Below are positions 1 through 4,941 of a stretch of 5,637 nucleotides of DNA, piece by piece. Position numbers and translations under genes: made by a program. The notes below the pieces were generated by a model. That model saw only the letters and a list, made by a program, of their open reading frames with translations, had not been told where the DNA came from and did no database searches. Each line of letters starts with the position of its first letter. The stretch's first letter is position 1. This DNA is from an uncultured Dehalococcoidia bacterium (GTDB lineage Bacteria; Chloroflexota; Dehalococcoidia; Tepidiformales; Tepidiformaceae), in contig CALMIW010000056.1 in assembly GCA_937864275.1 (NCBI GenBank), positions 1 through 5,637 on the forward strand, written 5' to 3'.

Positions 1-42
1 CGGGCCGGGAGGCGATCGGGCGCGTGCCGTACGGGTGACCAA
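1..42 (-). CDS. Possible start of the next gene (tentative)
   Basis: After the gp15 stop at 51-53 the minus strand has no ATG or GTG to the edge. A TTG at 40-42, preceded at about twelve bases by GGAAGG, opens a frame (VTRTARARSPPGP in the visible part) that stays open to the window edge. Another frame reads ANPRIGHPYGTRP without a start codon, vaguely like the beginning of some HNH proteins. Fourteen codons are too few to decide. Confidence 0.2.
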   Translation of the reverse strand, partial: MVTRTARARSPPGP

Positions 43-50
43 TGCGCGGG

Positions 51-764
51 TTAGCCTTCCCTGAAGCGCCCGATCTTTGGGCCTGCTCCCCAATACCGCC
101 GATGCCAGAAGTACACGTCCTCCCCGTCGACCGTGTTCTTCGACAACAACGCAGCCTTGTACGTGCGGTCCCGATCGATCGCTCCGACAGTCAGCTTCTC
201 CACTTCGTCCCGGAGCCGGTTCGCCTCCTCCGGTGACATGTCATAGGACTGGAGGCGTTCCCGCTCCCAATCGCGCCGCTTGATCTCGGCCTCTAGCTCT
301 TTGATGCGGGCCTCGGCACCTTCGTACATGCCCTGCCAGTTGGGGGAAGCTGAGGGCGGGCTAGACGCCCGCTGGCGTGGCTGAGCATCCTCGGCCTCAA
401 TGCGGCTGACCTCGGCGTCTATCTCGCCCTTGTGCATCCACAGATGCGACTCCGAACGAACCTCCCCCGCTCCCGGCACATCCTCAACATCGGCGGTTGA
501 GGCGATGAAGGGGAACTTCTCCGTCGTCAACGTAATGTCCCTCGCCGCCACCTCAGCCGCATCACGCTCCAGGGCACCGACGCGCTCAAGTAGGCGATCA
601 ACCGTACGGATCAGTTCCGGCACATCATGTTCCACCGCCTTCAGCCGGGAATGGTGCTCTTCGAGATCCGCGAACACGCCCTTGTATGGCTCGTAGGTTT
701 GTACTTCGCCGTTTGAGCCAGACAGCATTCGTTCCAATCGTTCGATCCGCTGCTTCTTCCCCAT
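51..764 (-). CDS. gp15: charged coiled-coil-like protein (237 aa)
   Basis: The start is the ATG at 762-764, one base overlapping the gp14 stop (TAATG); GGAG is two bases and AAAGGG nine bases upstream. A frame extension to 827 lies within gp14 and is rejected. The protein starts MGKKQRIERLERML, then residues 33-75 are helical and charged (LKAVEHDVPELIRTVDRLLE). Residues 76-110 look mixed strand/loop (TLTTEKFPFIAST). About 125-142 is a Ser/Pro/Ala linker (RASSPPSASP), and residues 145-205 form a second long helix with heptad-like hydrophobics (ARIKELEAEIKRRDWERE). The tail 'DGEDVYFWHRRYWG' is aromatic. No enzyme motif is seen. The family is not recognised; it may be a structural or scaffold-type early protein, but this is inference. 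Confidence 0.78.
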   Translation of the reverse strand: MGKKQRIERLERMLSGSNGEVQTYEPYKGVFADLEEHHSRLKAVEHDVPELIRTVDRLLERVGALERDAAEVAARDITLTTEKFPFIASTADVEDVPGAGEVRSESHLWMHKGEIDAEVSRIEAEDAQPRQRASSPPSASPNWQGMYEGAEARIKELEAEIKRRDWERERLQSYDMSPEEANRLRDEVEKLTVGAIDRDRTYKAALLSKNTVDGEDVYFWHRRYWGAGPKIGRFREG

Positions 765-964
765 TACTCCACACCCTTTCCGCTTGACTTTCCGAACTTC
801 CACGCCCGATACGTTGTCCAGCCCCAAATACCCACCATCGGGCTGAACACGAAAGCCTCAAACCAGTTCCCGGTCACCGCCCTCTGGACAACCACGAACA
901 CGGCGCAGGCCGCGAACGTGAAAGCACCGATGATCGCCACCCGCCGTAACTCCTGAACCGTCAC
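764..964 (-). CDS. gp14: two-pass mini membrane protein (66 aa)
   Basis: The GTG start at 962-964 overlaps the gp13 stop as GTGA and follows a ten-base Shine-Dalgarno match, so it is preferred over the longer frame to 1132. The 66-residue protein has two hydrophobic segments: about 9-27 (VAIIGAFTFAACAVFVVVQ) and about 34-52 (WFEAFVFSPMVGIWGWTTY). These are separated by a short polar loop (RAVTGN) and followed by a basic tail (RAWKFGKSSGKGVE). By the positive-inside rule both ends would be cytoplasmic. No family is recognised. It is the second such hairpin in the operon (with gp4). Its TAA overlaps the gp15 ATG by one base. Confidence 0.78.
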   Translation of the reverse strand: MTVQELRRVAIIGAFTFAACAVFVVVQRAVTGNWFEAFVFSPMVGIWGWTTYRAWKFGKSSGKGVE

Positions 965-1116
965 TCGATCACCTCCAGCCACTTCACCGCGAAAAGCTCC
1001 AACCTGTTTACGTTGCTCACCTGGTCGCATTCCACCCATGCCAGCCGGTCGGTTGGCCGATCCGTGATCGTGCCGGTGCGGCCGTCCGGGGTACGGACCC
1101 TTGTGCCGGGGGTCAT
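961..1116 (-). CDS. gp13: possible SH3/KOW-like mini protein (51 aa)
   Basis: A short gene starting at the ATG at 1114-1116, overlapping the gp12 stop as ATGA, with GGGGGAG upstream. The product begins TPGTRVRTPDGRTGTITDR and continues LAWVECDQVSNVNRLELF and KWLEVIE. The 'G-x-R-V-x-T-P-D-G-R-x-G-x-I' beginning followed by a 'WVEC' strand is typical of KOW/SH3-like barrels found in many small phage and bacterial proteins. It is a fold guess; the role is unknown. The longer frame from 1132 that reads across this gene mixes its +1 frame with gp14 and is rejected as a start. Its end (VKWLEVIE) encodes the ribosome binding site of gp14. Confidence 0.75.
   Translation of the reverse strand: MTPGTRVRTPDGRTGTITDRPTDRLAWVECDQVSNVNRLELFAVKWLEVIE
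967..976 (-). promoter_or_regulatory. Near-perfect Shine-Dalgarno of gp14
   Basis: The minus strand reads GGAGGTGATC, a full complement to the 16S rRNA 3' end (GATCACCTCC). GGAGG is seven bases before the gp14 GTG at 962-964. It decides the gp14 start. Confidence 0.75.
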
Positions 1117-1403
1117 GCCAGCTCCCCCGCAATCACGCCCCGTTGCCGCTCGGTCAACGACCCAATCCGTTTCGCCACTGTCAAATCCAGAGCATTAAGA
1201 AACCGGGCAACCCTGCGAGGCCCCCAACCATGCTGCGCGGCAAGAAGCTCACCCAACGTCATGCGGGCCAGGTCCGGTAGGCCAAGCACCTCGGGGACCG
1301 TCACCTTGCCCGCCGCGATGTCACGTTTGATTTGCGCTCGAGCCATGCGGACACGGTTCGCTGACACCAATGCCTCGCGGGCCTGGGTTGCGGTGCCGCT
1401 CAT
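1113..1403 (-). CDS. gp12: mIHF-like DNA-binding protein (actinobacterial integration host factor type)
   Basis: Resembles the actinobacterial integration host factor (mIHF/sIHF), a single-chain helix-two-turns-helix protein that binds DNA without strong sequence preference. It bends DNA and helps L5-type integration. Recognisable parts: a basic helix 'RVRMARAQIKRDI' (residues 17-29) like the mIHF 'RARAELKDRL' helix; 'ARMTLGELLAAQHGWGPRRVARFLNAL' (46-72), matching 'KMKVSALLEALPKVGK' and the helix-two-turns-helix element; and 'RIGSLTERQRGVI' (79-91), matching 'RLRGLGDRQRKALL'. The length of 96 is near the usual 100-110. The start ATG overlaps the gp11 stop (ATGA). As a phage-encoded copy next to replication genes it may shape the origin or compact DNA rather than serve integration; this is inference. 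The similarity is from memory, not from an alignment. Confidence 0.8.
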   Translation of the reverse strand: MSGTATQAREALVSANRVRMARAQIKRDIAAGKVTVPEVLGLPDLARMTLGELLAAQHGWGPRRVARFLNALDLTVAKRIGSLTERQRGVIAGELA

Positions 1404-2413
1404 GCCGCCACCTCCAGCCCAAGTTGGTCCCCCGCTGACAGGCAGGCCGGGGAGAGCCAGAGCATCTCCCTGCGGCCGTTATCGGGACGCACCGAATAGC
1501 CCGCGCCACTGCCCGACTTACCAGGAACGGCCAGCCACCCGAGGCTGTCGTGTTCCTGGTCATACCCGGCCAACACGATCCGCAGCTTCGGATCAGCAGT
1601 GCAGCACCACTCACGAACGGCGGCGCTAACCTCGCCATCCTTATCGCCCTCGGCATAGAGGTCACCCGAGGTCGAGTAGGGCGGGTCAAGGAACACGGCG
1701 CGGGTTCCGTCCCCGCCCGTCCCCGCCCGGACCACGGAGGGTTTCACAACCCTCTCCCACGAGCCGCAGGTGATACGGACCCGCTCGATCCGTTCCGCAA
1801 GTGCGGTCAGGTAGGCGGCAAGGGCAGCCCTCTGTTGACTCCCCGCCCCGCGTCGCCCATGTGGTTCGTCCTGCCCCGCGTCGCCGAGATGCGGCAGCTC
1901 TCTGTTGACTCCCTTCCCCGCGTCGCCGAGATGCGGCAGCTCGCGGTTCACCCCGTCCTTCTTCACATTCCGCAAGTGGCCGTCCACCACCCGCCACGGG
2001 CCCGGCCCGAACGGATCACCAATACCGCAGGCGAGAACGTAAAGCCACCAGCCCGCCGCCTTCGGATCGTGCACCTCCGGGTCGCCCTCCAGCCACGAAA
2101 CGAGTTCCTGGGTCCGACGCTCCTGCAACCACACCAGCCGGGCGTGATAATCGACCTCCGTCACCGGACCAAAGGCATGATCCGCCACCTCAACCGGCGC
2201 AAGCTGAATCGCCCGCCACGCATTGACCAGCCAGCCATCGGCGTCGTTCAGTGTTTCAACCCTGCGGCCAGTGAAAGACGGGCGGGCCAGCAGTACTGCC
2301 GCCGACCCTGCGAACGGTTCGACATAACCGGACGGGTCGCCGAGCGCGTTCCACACAATCGGCGCGGCGCGGCGCTTGCCGCCAAAGTACGGGAATGGGG
2401 ACACGAGGCTCAT
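1400..2413 (-). CDS. gp11: D12-class DNA adenine N6-methyltransferase
   Basis: Transfers a methyl group from S-adenosylmethionine to adenine N6 in DNA, probably to protect phage DNA from host restriction. The Dam/D12 motifs are in order: FGGK at residues 10-13 within SPFPYFGGKR, 'YVEPFAGSAAV' at 30-40 (the SAM-binding loop), 'NDADGWLVNAW' at 56-66, and DPPY at 243-246 followed by YSTSGDLY, with 'RIVLAGYDQEH' after it. At 337 residues it is longer than Dam (about 278), partly because of a repeat-bearing insertion at about 150-195. The ATG at 2411-2413 overlaps the gp10 stop as ATGA; the frame extends to 2482, but that extension is out-of-frame gp10 sequence. No matching restriction endonuclease is visible, so it is an orphan within this window. 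The target site cannot be told from the sequence. Confidence 0.93.
   Translation of the reverse strand: MSLVSPFPYFGGKRRAAPIVWNALGDPSGYVEPFAGSAAVLLARPSFTGRRVETLNDADGWLVNAWRAIQLAPVEVADHAFGPVTEVDYHARLVWLQERRTQELVSWLEGDPEVHDPKAAGWWLYVLACGIGDPFGPGPWRVVDGHLRNVKKDGVNRELPHLGDAGKGVNRELPHLGDAGQDEPHGRRGAGSQQRAALAAYLTALAERIERVRITCGSWERVVKPSVVRAGTGGDGTRAVFLDPPYSTSGDLYAEGDKDGEVSAAVREWCCTADPKLRIVLAGYDQEHDSLGWLAVPGKSGSGAGYSVRPDNGRREMLWLSPACLSAGDQLGLEVAA
1410..1415 (-). promoter_or_regulatory. Ribosome binding site of gp12
   Basis: GGAGGT on the minus strand lies six bases before the ATG at 1401-1403, within the last codons of gp11. It supports the gp12 start that overlaps the gp11 stop. Confidence 0.7.
1708..1730 (-). 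repeat. G-rich tandem repeat in the methylase gene, G-quadruplex-type motif
   Basis: A ten-base unit (GGGCGGGGAC on the coding strand) is present twice at 1709-1728. It gives four runs of three or four Gs with loops of one or two bases. It encodes the Gly-rich loop RAGTGGDG just before DPPY in gp11. Confidence 0.8.
1822..1942 (-). repeat. Short direct repeats inside the methylase gene, read in two frames
   Basis: A 27-base unit is identical at 1874-1900 and 1916-1942, 42 bases (14 codons) apart, so both copies encode the same peptide GVNRELPHLGDAG-type repeat (residues about 154-181). A third related 35-base copy overlaps 1822-1857 with about three mismatches to 1892-1927. It is displaced by 70 bases, so it is read in a different frame (giving RRGAGSQQR). 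Confidence 0.85.
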
Positions 2414-2571
2414 GACCGGCCCCCACGATGAAAACCCGGTGTCGCATGGCCCCGCAAATGCCAGCCCTGGCAGCCATCGCACCGAAACGCTTTCTGCGCC
2501 CGGTCGGTGCGATCAGCCAACGCTTCAACACGGTCCGGGTAACGGCGCTTCCACGGAGTCGGGCAGATCAT
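2410..2571 (-). CDS. gp10: Cys/His mini protein, possible zinc-binding (53 aa)
   Basis: A short gene starting at the ATG at 2569-2571, overlapping the gp9 stop (ATGA) with GAGG four bases upstream. Its TGA overlaps the gp11 ATG. The 53-residue product is basic. Cys3 lies in a 'CPTPWKRRY' start, a helix-like stretch follows (DRVEALADRTDRAQKAF), and then 'RCDGCQGWHLRGH' at 30-42 supplies Cys31, Cys34, His38 and His42. This start-to-end plan (CP..., a helix, then F/YRCxxCxxWHL) is one I know from small actinophage zinc-ribbon-like proteins, but no specific function is established to my knowledge. Cys3 with Cys31, Cys34 and His38 would make a C3H site; this is inference. Overlapping readings in the same region, for example the 91-residue frame ending at 2256, are shadows. 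Confidence 0.78.
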   Translation of the reverse strand: MICPTPWKRRYPDRVEALADRTDRAQKAFRCDGCQGWHLRGHATPGFHRGGRS

Positions 2572-3143
2572 GCTGCCTCGCTTCCCGGCTCAAGCAGGTT
2601 CCGGGCCACTTCACCAATCGTGCCCTTGCCGCCCTCCAACGCCTTGAGTCCCGCCGAAGGGAGTCCCGCATACCGGGCCTTGCGGTCAACGGAACCCTTC
2701 ACTTCGAGATAAATGTCCCGAAACTGGGCACGACGGGACGTGTCCGACGCGTCCGACAGGCAAAAGTCCCGCCAGCCGTAGGTTGCGGCAGCACGGGCCG
2801 TGAGGGGATCCTGTTTCTCCAGCCAGGAAAAACCGCCGTACTCGGCACCACCGTGGCTTGTGGCAGCTTCAAGTGCGAGACCATACGCCTGTGACCAACC
2901 GTCGTTGTCATTCCGAAGTTCGAGGAGCTTGTTGCGGATTTGCGCCCCGTTCGGTGCCCACTCCCGTCCGTCCCGGTAAAGGGCCGCTATCGCGGAACCA
3001 ACCGCCTCAGCGTCGAACTCTTCGAGGTCGTGAAACCAGAGTTCAACGGTTTGGTCAACCTGCTCGTCGGTCAGTTTCGATGTCCAGTTCGGCCACCGGA
3101 GCGTCAGCACCGCAACCTGTTTCAACCATTCGGAGCGGGTCAT
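2568..3143 (-). CDS. gp9: probable DnaB-type helicase loader (G39P-like)
   Basis: Probably loads a replicative helicase at the phage origin, acting with gp8. Residues 1-75 have the signature of G39P-like helicase inhibitor/loader proteins: a helix with spaced aromatics (LTLRWPNW), then 'VELWFHDLEEFDAEAVGSAI', then 'ALYRDGREWAPNGAQIRNKL', the last matching the usual 'FAPTxxEI' element of this family. A C-terminal part has 'EKQDPLTARAAATYGWRDFC' and 'RRAQFRDIYLEV', which in my memory occurs in actinophage loader-like proteins. The ATG at 3141-3143 overlaps the gp8 stop as ATGA; GAAAGG lies eight bases upstream. The position directly after the initiator mirrors lambda O-P and SPP1 38-39 order. 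I see no Walker A motif, so it is not a DnaC-type ATPase. The helicase itself is not in the window. Confidence 0.75.
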   Translation of the reverse strand: MTRSEWLKQVAVLTLRWPNWTSKLTDEQVDQTVELWFHDLEEFDAEAVGSAIAALYRDGREWAPNGAQIRNKLLELRNDNDGWSQAYGLALEAATSHGGAEYGGFSWLEKQDPLTARAAATYGWRDFCLSDASDTSRRAQFRDIYLEVKGSVDRKARYAGLPSAGLKALEGGKGTIGEVARNLLEPGSEAA

Positions 3144-3940
3144 GCGACCTGCCTTTCTTCAATTTCGGCTTGTCGGGCCATTTCTGCGAAACGATTTGCG
3201 TGAGACGTCGGGGCAGCGCGGGCCGGTTGGTCTTTGGCCTGCGAGATGTAGCCCTCGACGTTGGAGGCCCGGAGGATCGTTTCCGGGATGTTGTGGCCTT
3301 TCTCGATCCGCCAGGGGTCGGATTGGCATCCGCGGGTTGCGAATTTGAGGTCCTGGAGGGTCTTGCCTTCGCGACATCGGGCTTTGAAAGCGTCCCGTGC
3401 CGCCTTGGAGCCGGTGACGGAGGTGCGGCCGGTGACCCGGTGGTAATCGGCAAGCCACTCGTCGAACTCGGACCGGGAAGCGTCGGTCGGCGTGACGCCG
3501 AACGACTCCTTTCCTATCCCTTCCTTATTCCCTTCCCTTCCCTTCCCTTCCCGACGCACATCCTCCGGAAGTTTCTGGAGGGCCTGCGGAGCGCCTGCGG
3601 AATCGGCCTCGGAATGGCTTGGTAACGCGGAATCTGTCGGGTGACTCACCCGTTGATGGTCGCCCCATGTCGGCAACTCGATGTATTCCCGGCCTTCAAC
3701 CTCGTACCACCGAATCAAGTTCGCTTCATGAAGCTCTCGGAGCCATTCCGAAACTTTCCGGAGCGGAAAATCGTCGTACGGGAAAATGAGCGAACGGACC
3801 AATTTCGCATTGCCCTTCATTCGCCCGTAGTCGTCGGCCTGGGTAATCAGCCCCAGGAACGTCAACCTAGCTTCGACGGACACCTCACCTATTTGCTCAG
3901 ACTTCCAAAGGTCTGGTTTCACTGTGCGAATACGAGCCAT
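3140..3940 (-). CDS. gp8: phage replication initiator (lambda O-like role)
   Basis: This is a probable phage replication initiator or replisome organiser that binds the origin and recruits the helicase loader. Residues 1-100 begin MARIRTVKPDLWKSEQIG, a beginning typical of these N-terminal winged-helix-type domains. They continue with 'RLTFLGLITQADDYGR', 'LIFPYDD' and 'WLRELHEANLIRWYEVEG'. Residues 101-155 are a low-complexity linker (REGKGREGNKEG at 130-141). Residues 157-235 (FDEWLADYHRVTGR ... LKFATRG ... DPW ... PETILRASNVEGYI) match the pattern I remember for the conserved phage C-terminal domain of replication proteins (Phg_2220_C type). The ATG at 3938-3940 is chosen because homologues start MARIRT; the GTG one codon earlier (3941-3943) overlaps the gp7 stop as GTGA and is an alternative. 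GGAGG lies 6-9 bases upstream. Length, 266 residues, is normal. The stop overlaps gp9. Confidence 0.86.
   Translation of the reverse strand: MARIRTVKPDLWKSEQIGEVSVEARLTFLGLITQADDYGRMKGNAKLVRSLIFPYDDFPLRKVSEWLRELHEANLIRWYEVEGREYIELPTWGDHQRVSHPTDSALPSHSEADSAGAPQALQKLPEDVRREGKGREGNKEGIGKESFGVTPTDASRSEFDEWLADYHRVTGRTSVTGSKAARDAFKARCREGKTLQDLKFATRGCQSDPWRIEKGHNIPETILRASNVEGYISQAKDQPARAAPTSHANRFAEMARQAEIEERQVA
3530..3552 (-). repeat. Pentanucleotide G-run tract in the initiator linker, G-quadruplex-type motif
   Basis: On the minus (coding) strand there are five GGG runs separated by AA, that is, four tandem AAGGG units plus a leading GGG. They encode part of the linker around residues 130-137 of gp8. 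It fits the standard quadruplex pattern of four or more G3 runs with short loops. It lies in a longer purine-biased stretch (about 3506-3552) with only a few interruptions. Confidence 0.85.
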
Positions 3941-4281
3941 CACCCCCGCCCTCCAGACGCCAACGCACGGTCAACACGAACCAGCCCAGGAGGATCCGGG
4001 GTTAGCCCCTCATGCCCCCGCTCACACTTCCACACGATCCGCCACCGATCGAGATCCGACCGGTCTATCAGGGCCGGGACAGCAGTCATCACATCCCGCA
4101 CCACCAAATGATCAGCAGTAACCTCGTGGACGCGATAACGGCCCCCTTGAACTTTCCGGTTCGTTACGTGATCCCCAATACCAGGTATCTCAGATTTCAA
4201 TTGTGTCTCCCATATGGTTGAAGGGGACATCAGCCCCCTGATTTCGGTGCGGATGTGCTCCGGTAGCGGTGTCCGGTTCAC
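3940..4281 (-). CDS. gp7: hypothetical phage protein (113 aa)
   Basis: The GTG start at 4279-4281 overlaps the gp6 stop (GTGA) and follows a canonical AGGAGG. The N-terminal 30 residues look helical (PEHIRTEIRGLM, STIWETQLKS). The middle (residues about 33-83) reads 'PGIGDHVTNRKVQGGRYRVHEV', then 'HLVVRDVMTAVPALID' and 'RWRIV'. This is a Gly-Asp turn followed by alternating strands, again compatible with a small SH3/KOW-like barrel. The tail carries one Cys and one His (KCERGH), too few for a clear zinc site, followed by a Pro/Gly-rich stretch. No named family is recognised. It directly precedes and overlaps the replication initiator, so it may act in the same early process; this is inference from position. 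Confidence 0.75.
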   Translation of the reverse strand: MNRTPLPEHIRTEIRGLMSPSTIWETQLKSEIPGIGDHVTNRKVQGGRYRVHEVTADHLVVRDVMTAVPALIDRSDLDRWRIVWKCERGHEGLTPDPPGLVRVDRALASGGRG

Positions 4282-4475
4282 TGGCCCCCTCCTACCGGCG
4301 TGAACAGCTCGGTCACTGTCTCTTCCTTGAAGATCAAGCCGCCACGCTCCGCGTTGTCGCCCGGTCTCCCGACCTTCCGAAGCTGGTAGAGGACACTTTC
4401 GAGGGCTTTGACCCCGATGATCTCGAAGTCTCCCTCGGTTTCGTGACGCACGATCTGGCCGGGCCGGTAGATCAC
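4278..4475 (-). CDS. gp6: small beta-rich protein, possible SH3-like fold (65 aa)
   Basis: The start is the GTG at 4473-4475, overlapping the gp5 stop as GTGA with GGAG five bases upstream. A longer in-frame reading to 4640 lies entirely within gp5 and is rejected. The 65-residue product opens with YRPGQIVRHETEGDFEIIGV, then LYQLRKVG and GGLIFKEETVTELF. The order is a 'PGQxV' turn, a strand, a loop and a strand ending in a hydrophobic-acidic tail. This resembles small SH3/KOW-like barrels that are common among phage mini proteins. That fold call rests on pattern only; no family match can be named. The gene end contains the AGGAGG site of gp7. Confidence 0.72.
   Translation of the reverse strand: MIYRPGQIVRHETEGDFEIIGVKALESVLYQLRKVGRPGDNAERGGLIFKEETVTELFTPVGGGQ
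4288..4293 (-). promoter_or_regulatory. Strong ribosome binding site of gp7
   Basis: AGGAGG on the minus strand lies six bases before the GTG at 4279-4281, inside the last codons of gp6. It fixes the gp7 start at the codon that overlaps the gp6 stop. Confidence 0.7.
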
Positions 4476-4795
4476 TGATTCTCCGCCAGCCGCTTCGCCT
4501 TCACCAGTTCCGGATCCAGCCGACCAAGTTCTTCGAGTAGATCGTTGCGCTCCCTGAGTAGCCCAGAGGTCCGGTGCATCCAGTAGAGGAACCCGCTGTC
4601 GTGAATGCCGCCGTCCTCGGACCATTCCTTGCCACGCCACGCCTCAATGCGTTCCGTGAGGGTGGGGGCGATCACCAGACCGGCCTCCGTTTCGAGATCG
4701 GCTATCAGTGTGGTTGCCTCTTCCAGAAGGCTGGCGAGACGAATCACCTCCTTCTCGGCTTCGATTGCCCGGTCCTGCAACGGTTGCTCGTTCAC
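4472..4795 (-). CDS. gp5: coiled-coil-like hypothetical protein (107 aa)
   Basis: The start chosen is the GTG at 4793-4795, which overlaps the gp4 stop as GTGA and has GAGGG four bases upstream. The frame extends further upstream to a potential start at 4873, but that extension would lie across gp4 and reads as Cys/Arg-rich junk, so it is rejected. Residues about 8-38 (EAEKEVIRLASLLEEATTLI) show regular spacing of Leu/Ile and many Glu residues, as in a coiled coil. A central Trp/Tyr-rich part (residues 53-75, with WRGKEW and FLYWMH) and a second charged helix (LLRERNDLLEELGRL) follow. The family is not recognised. It is probably a soluble, possibly oligomeric early phage protein. Confidence 0.75.
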   Translation of the reverse strand: MNEQPLQDRAIEAEKEVIRLASLLEEATTLIADLETEAGLVIAPTLTERIEAWRGKEWSEDGGIHDSGFLYWMHRTSGLLRERNDLLEELGRLDPELVKAKRLAENQ

Positions 4796-4941
4796 ACTGC
4801 CCTCACGATCAGAACCAGTCCGGCAGTCGCAAGCAAATACCCGGCAACCGAAACCAAACCGGCAAACGCACAAGGACGATTATCCGGTATAGCCATAACG
4901 AACCCAGCCACAATCAGCAACGCACCGAGCAGAATGATCAT
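4792..4941 (-). CDS. gp4: two-pass mini membrane protein (49 aa)
   Basis: This gene is short, but its translation is typical of a membrane protein. It starts at the ATG at 4939-4941, overlaps the gp3 stop as ATGA, and has an AAGGA six bases upstream. Two hydrophobic segments are clear: residues about 2-19 (IILLGALLIVAGFVMAI) and about 26-47 (FAGLVSVAGYLLATAGLVLI), joined by a short polar turn (PDNRPC). A single basic residue lies near the C-terminus. That is a hairpin in the inner membrane with no sizeable soluble domain. The family is not known to me. The position among early genes argues against a conventional holin, though a lysis-related or host-membrane-targeting role cannot be excluded. 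Its TGA overlaps the gp5 GTG as GTGA. Confidence 0.75.
   Translation of the reverse strand: MIILLGALLIVAGFVMAIPDNRPCAFAGLVSVAGYLLATAGLVLIVRAV

Noticed and set aside
764..1132. A 122-codon minus-strand frame from 1132 as one gene
   Set aside because: Its first half reads gp13 out of frame (Arg/His/Gly-rich). The perfect Shine-Dalgarno and GTGA overlap place the true start of gp14 at 964, with gp13 as a separate gene.
1822..1942. The methylase repeats as a CRISPR array or transposon end
   Set aside because: Only two exact units and one diverged copy, spaced 42 and 70 bases apart, within an intact coding frame; no spacers of even length and no inverted repeats.
1400..2413. A restriction-modification system
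   Set aside because: Only the methylase is present; none of the neighbours shows a nuclease motif, so it is called an orphan methylase.
1550..2431. A 293-codon open frame on the plus strand
   Set aside because: It is antisense to the methylase gene, whose motifs are unmistakable; the translation is Pro/Arg/His-rich without domain features, as expected for a high-G+C shadow.
2256..2531. A 91-codon minus-strand frame over gp10 and the methylase start
   Set aside because: Arg-rich shadow of gp10 and gp11; both of these have overlapping start/stop pairs and recognisable residues.
3055..3453. A 132-codon minus-strand frame inside gp8
   Set aside because: Pro/Ser/Arg-rich alternative frame of the initiator C-terminal domain, with no own ribosome binding site.
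2858..3625. A 255-codon open frame on the plus strand
   Set aside because: It lies antisense to gp8 and gp9, which have recognisable domains and proper start overlaps; no plausible ribosome binding site or family pattern.
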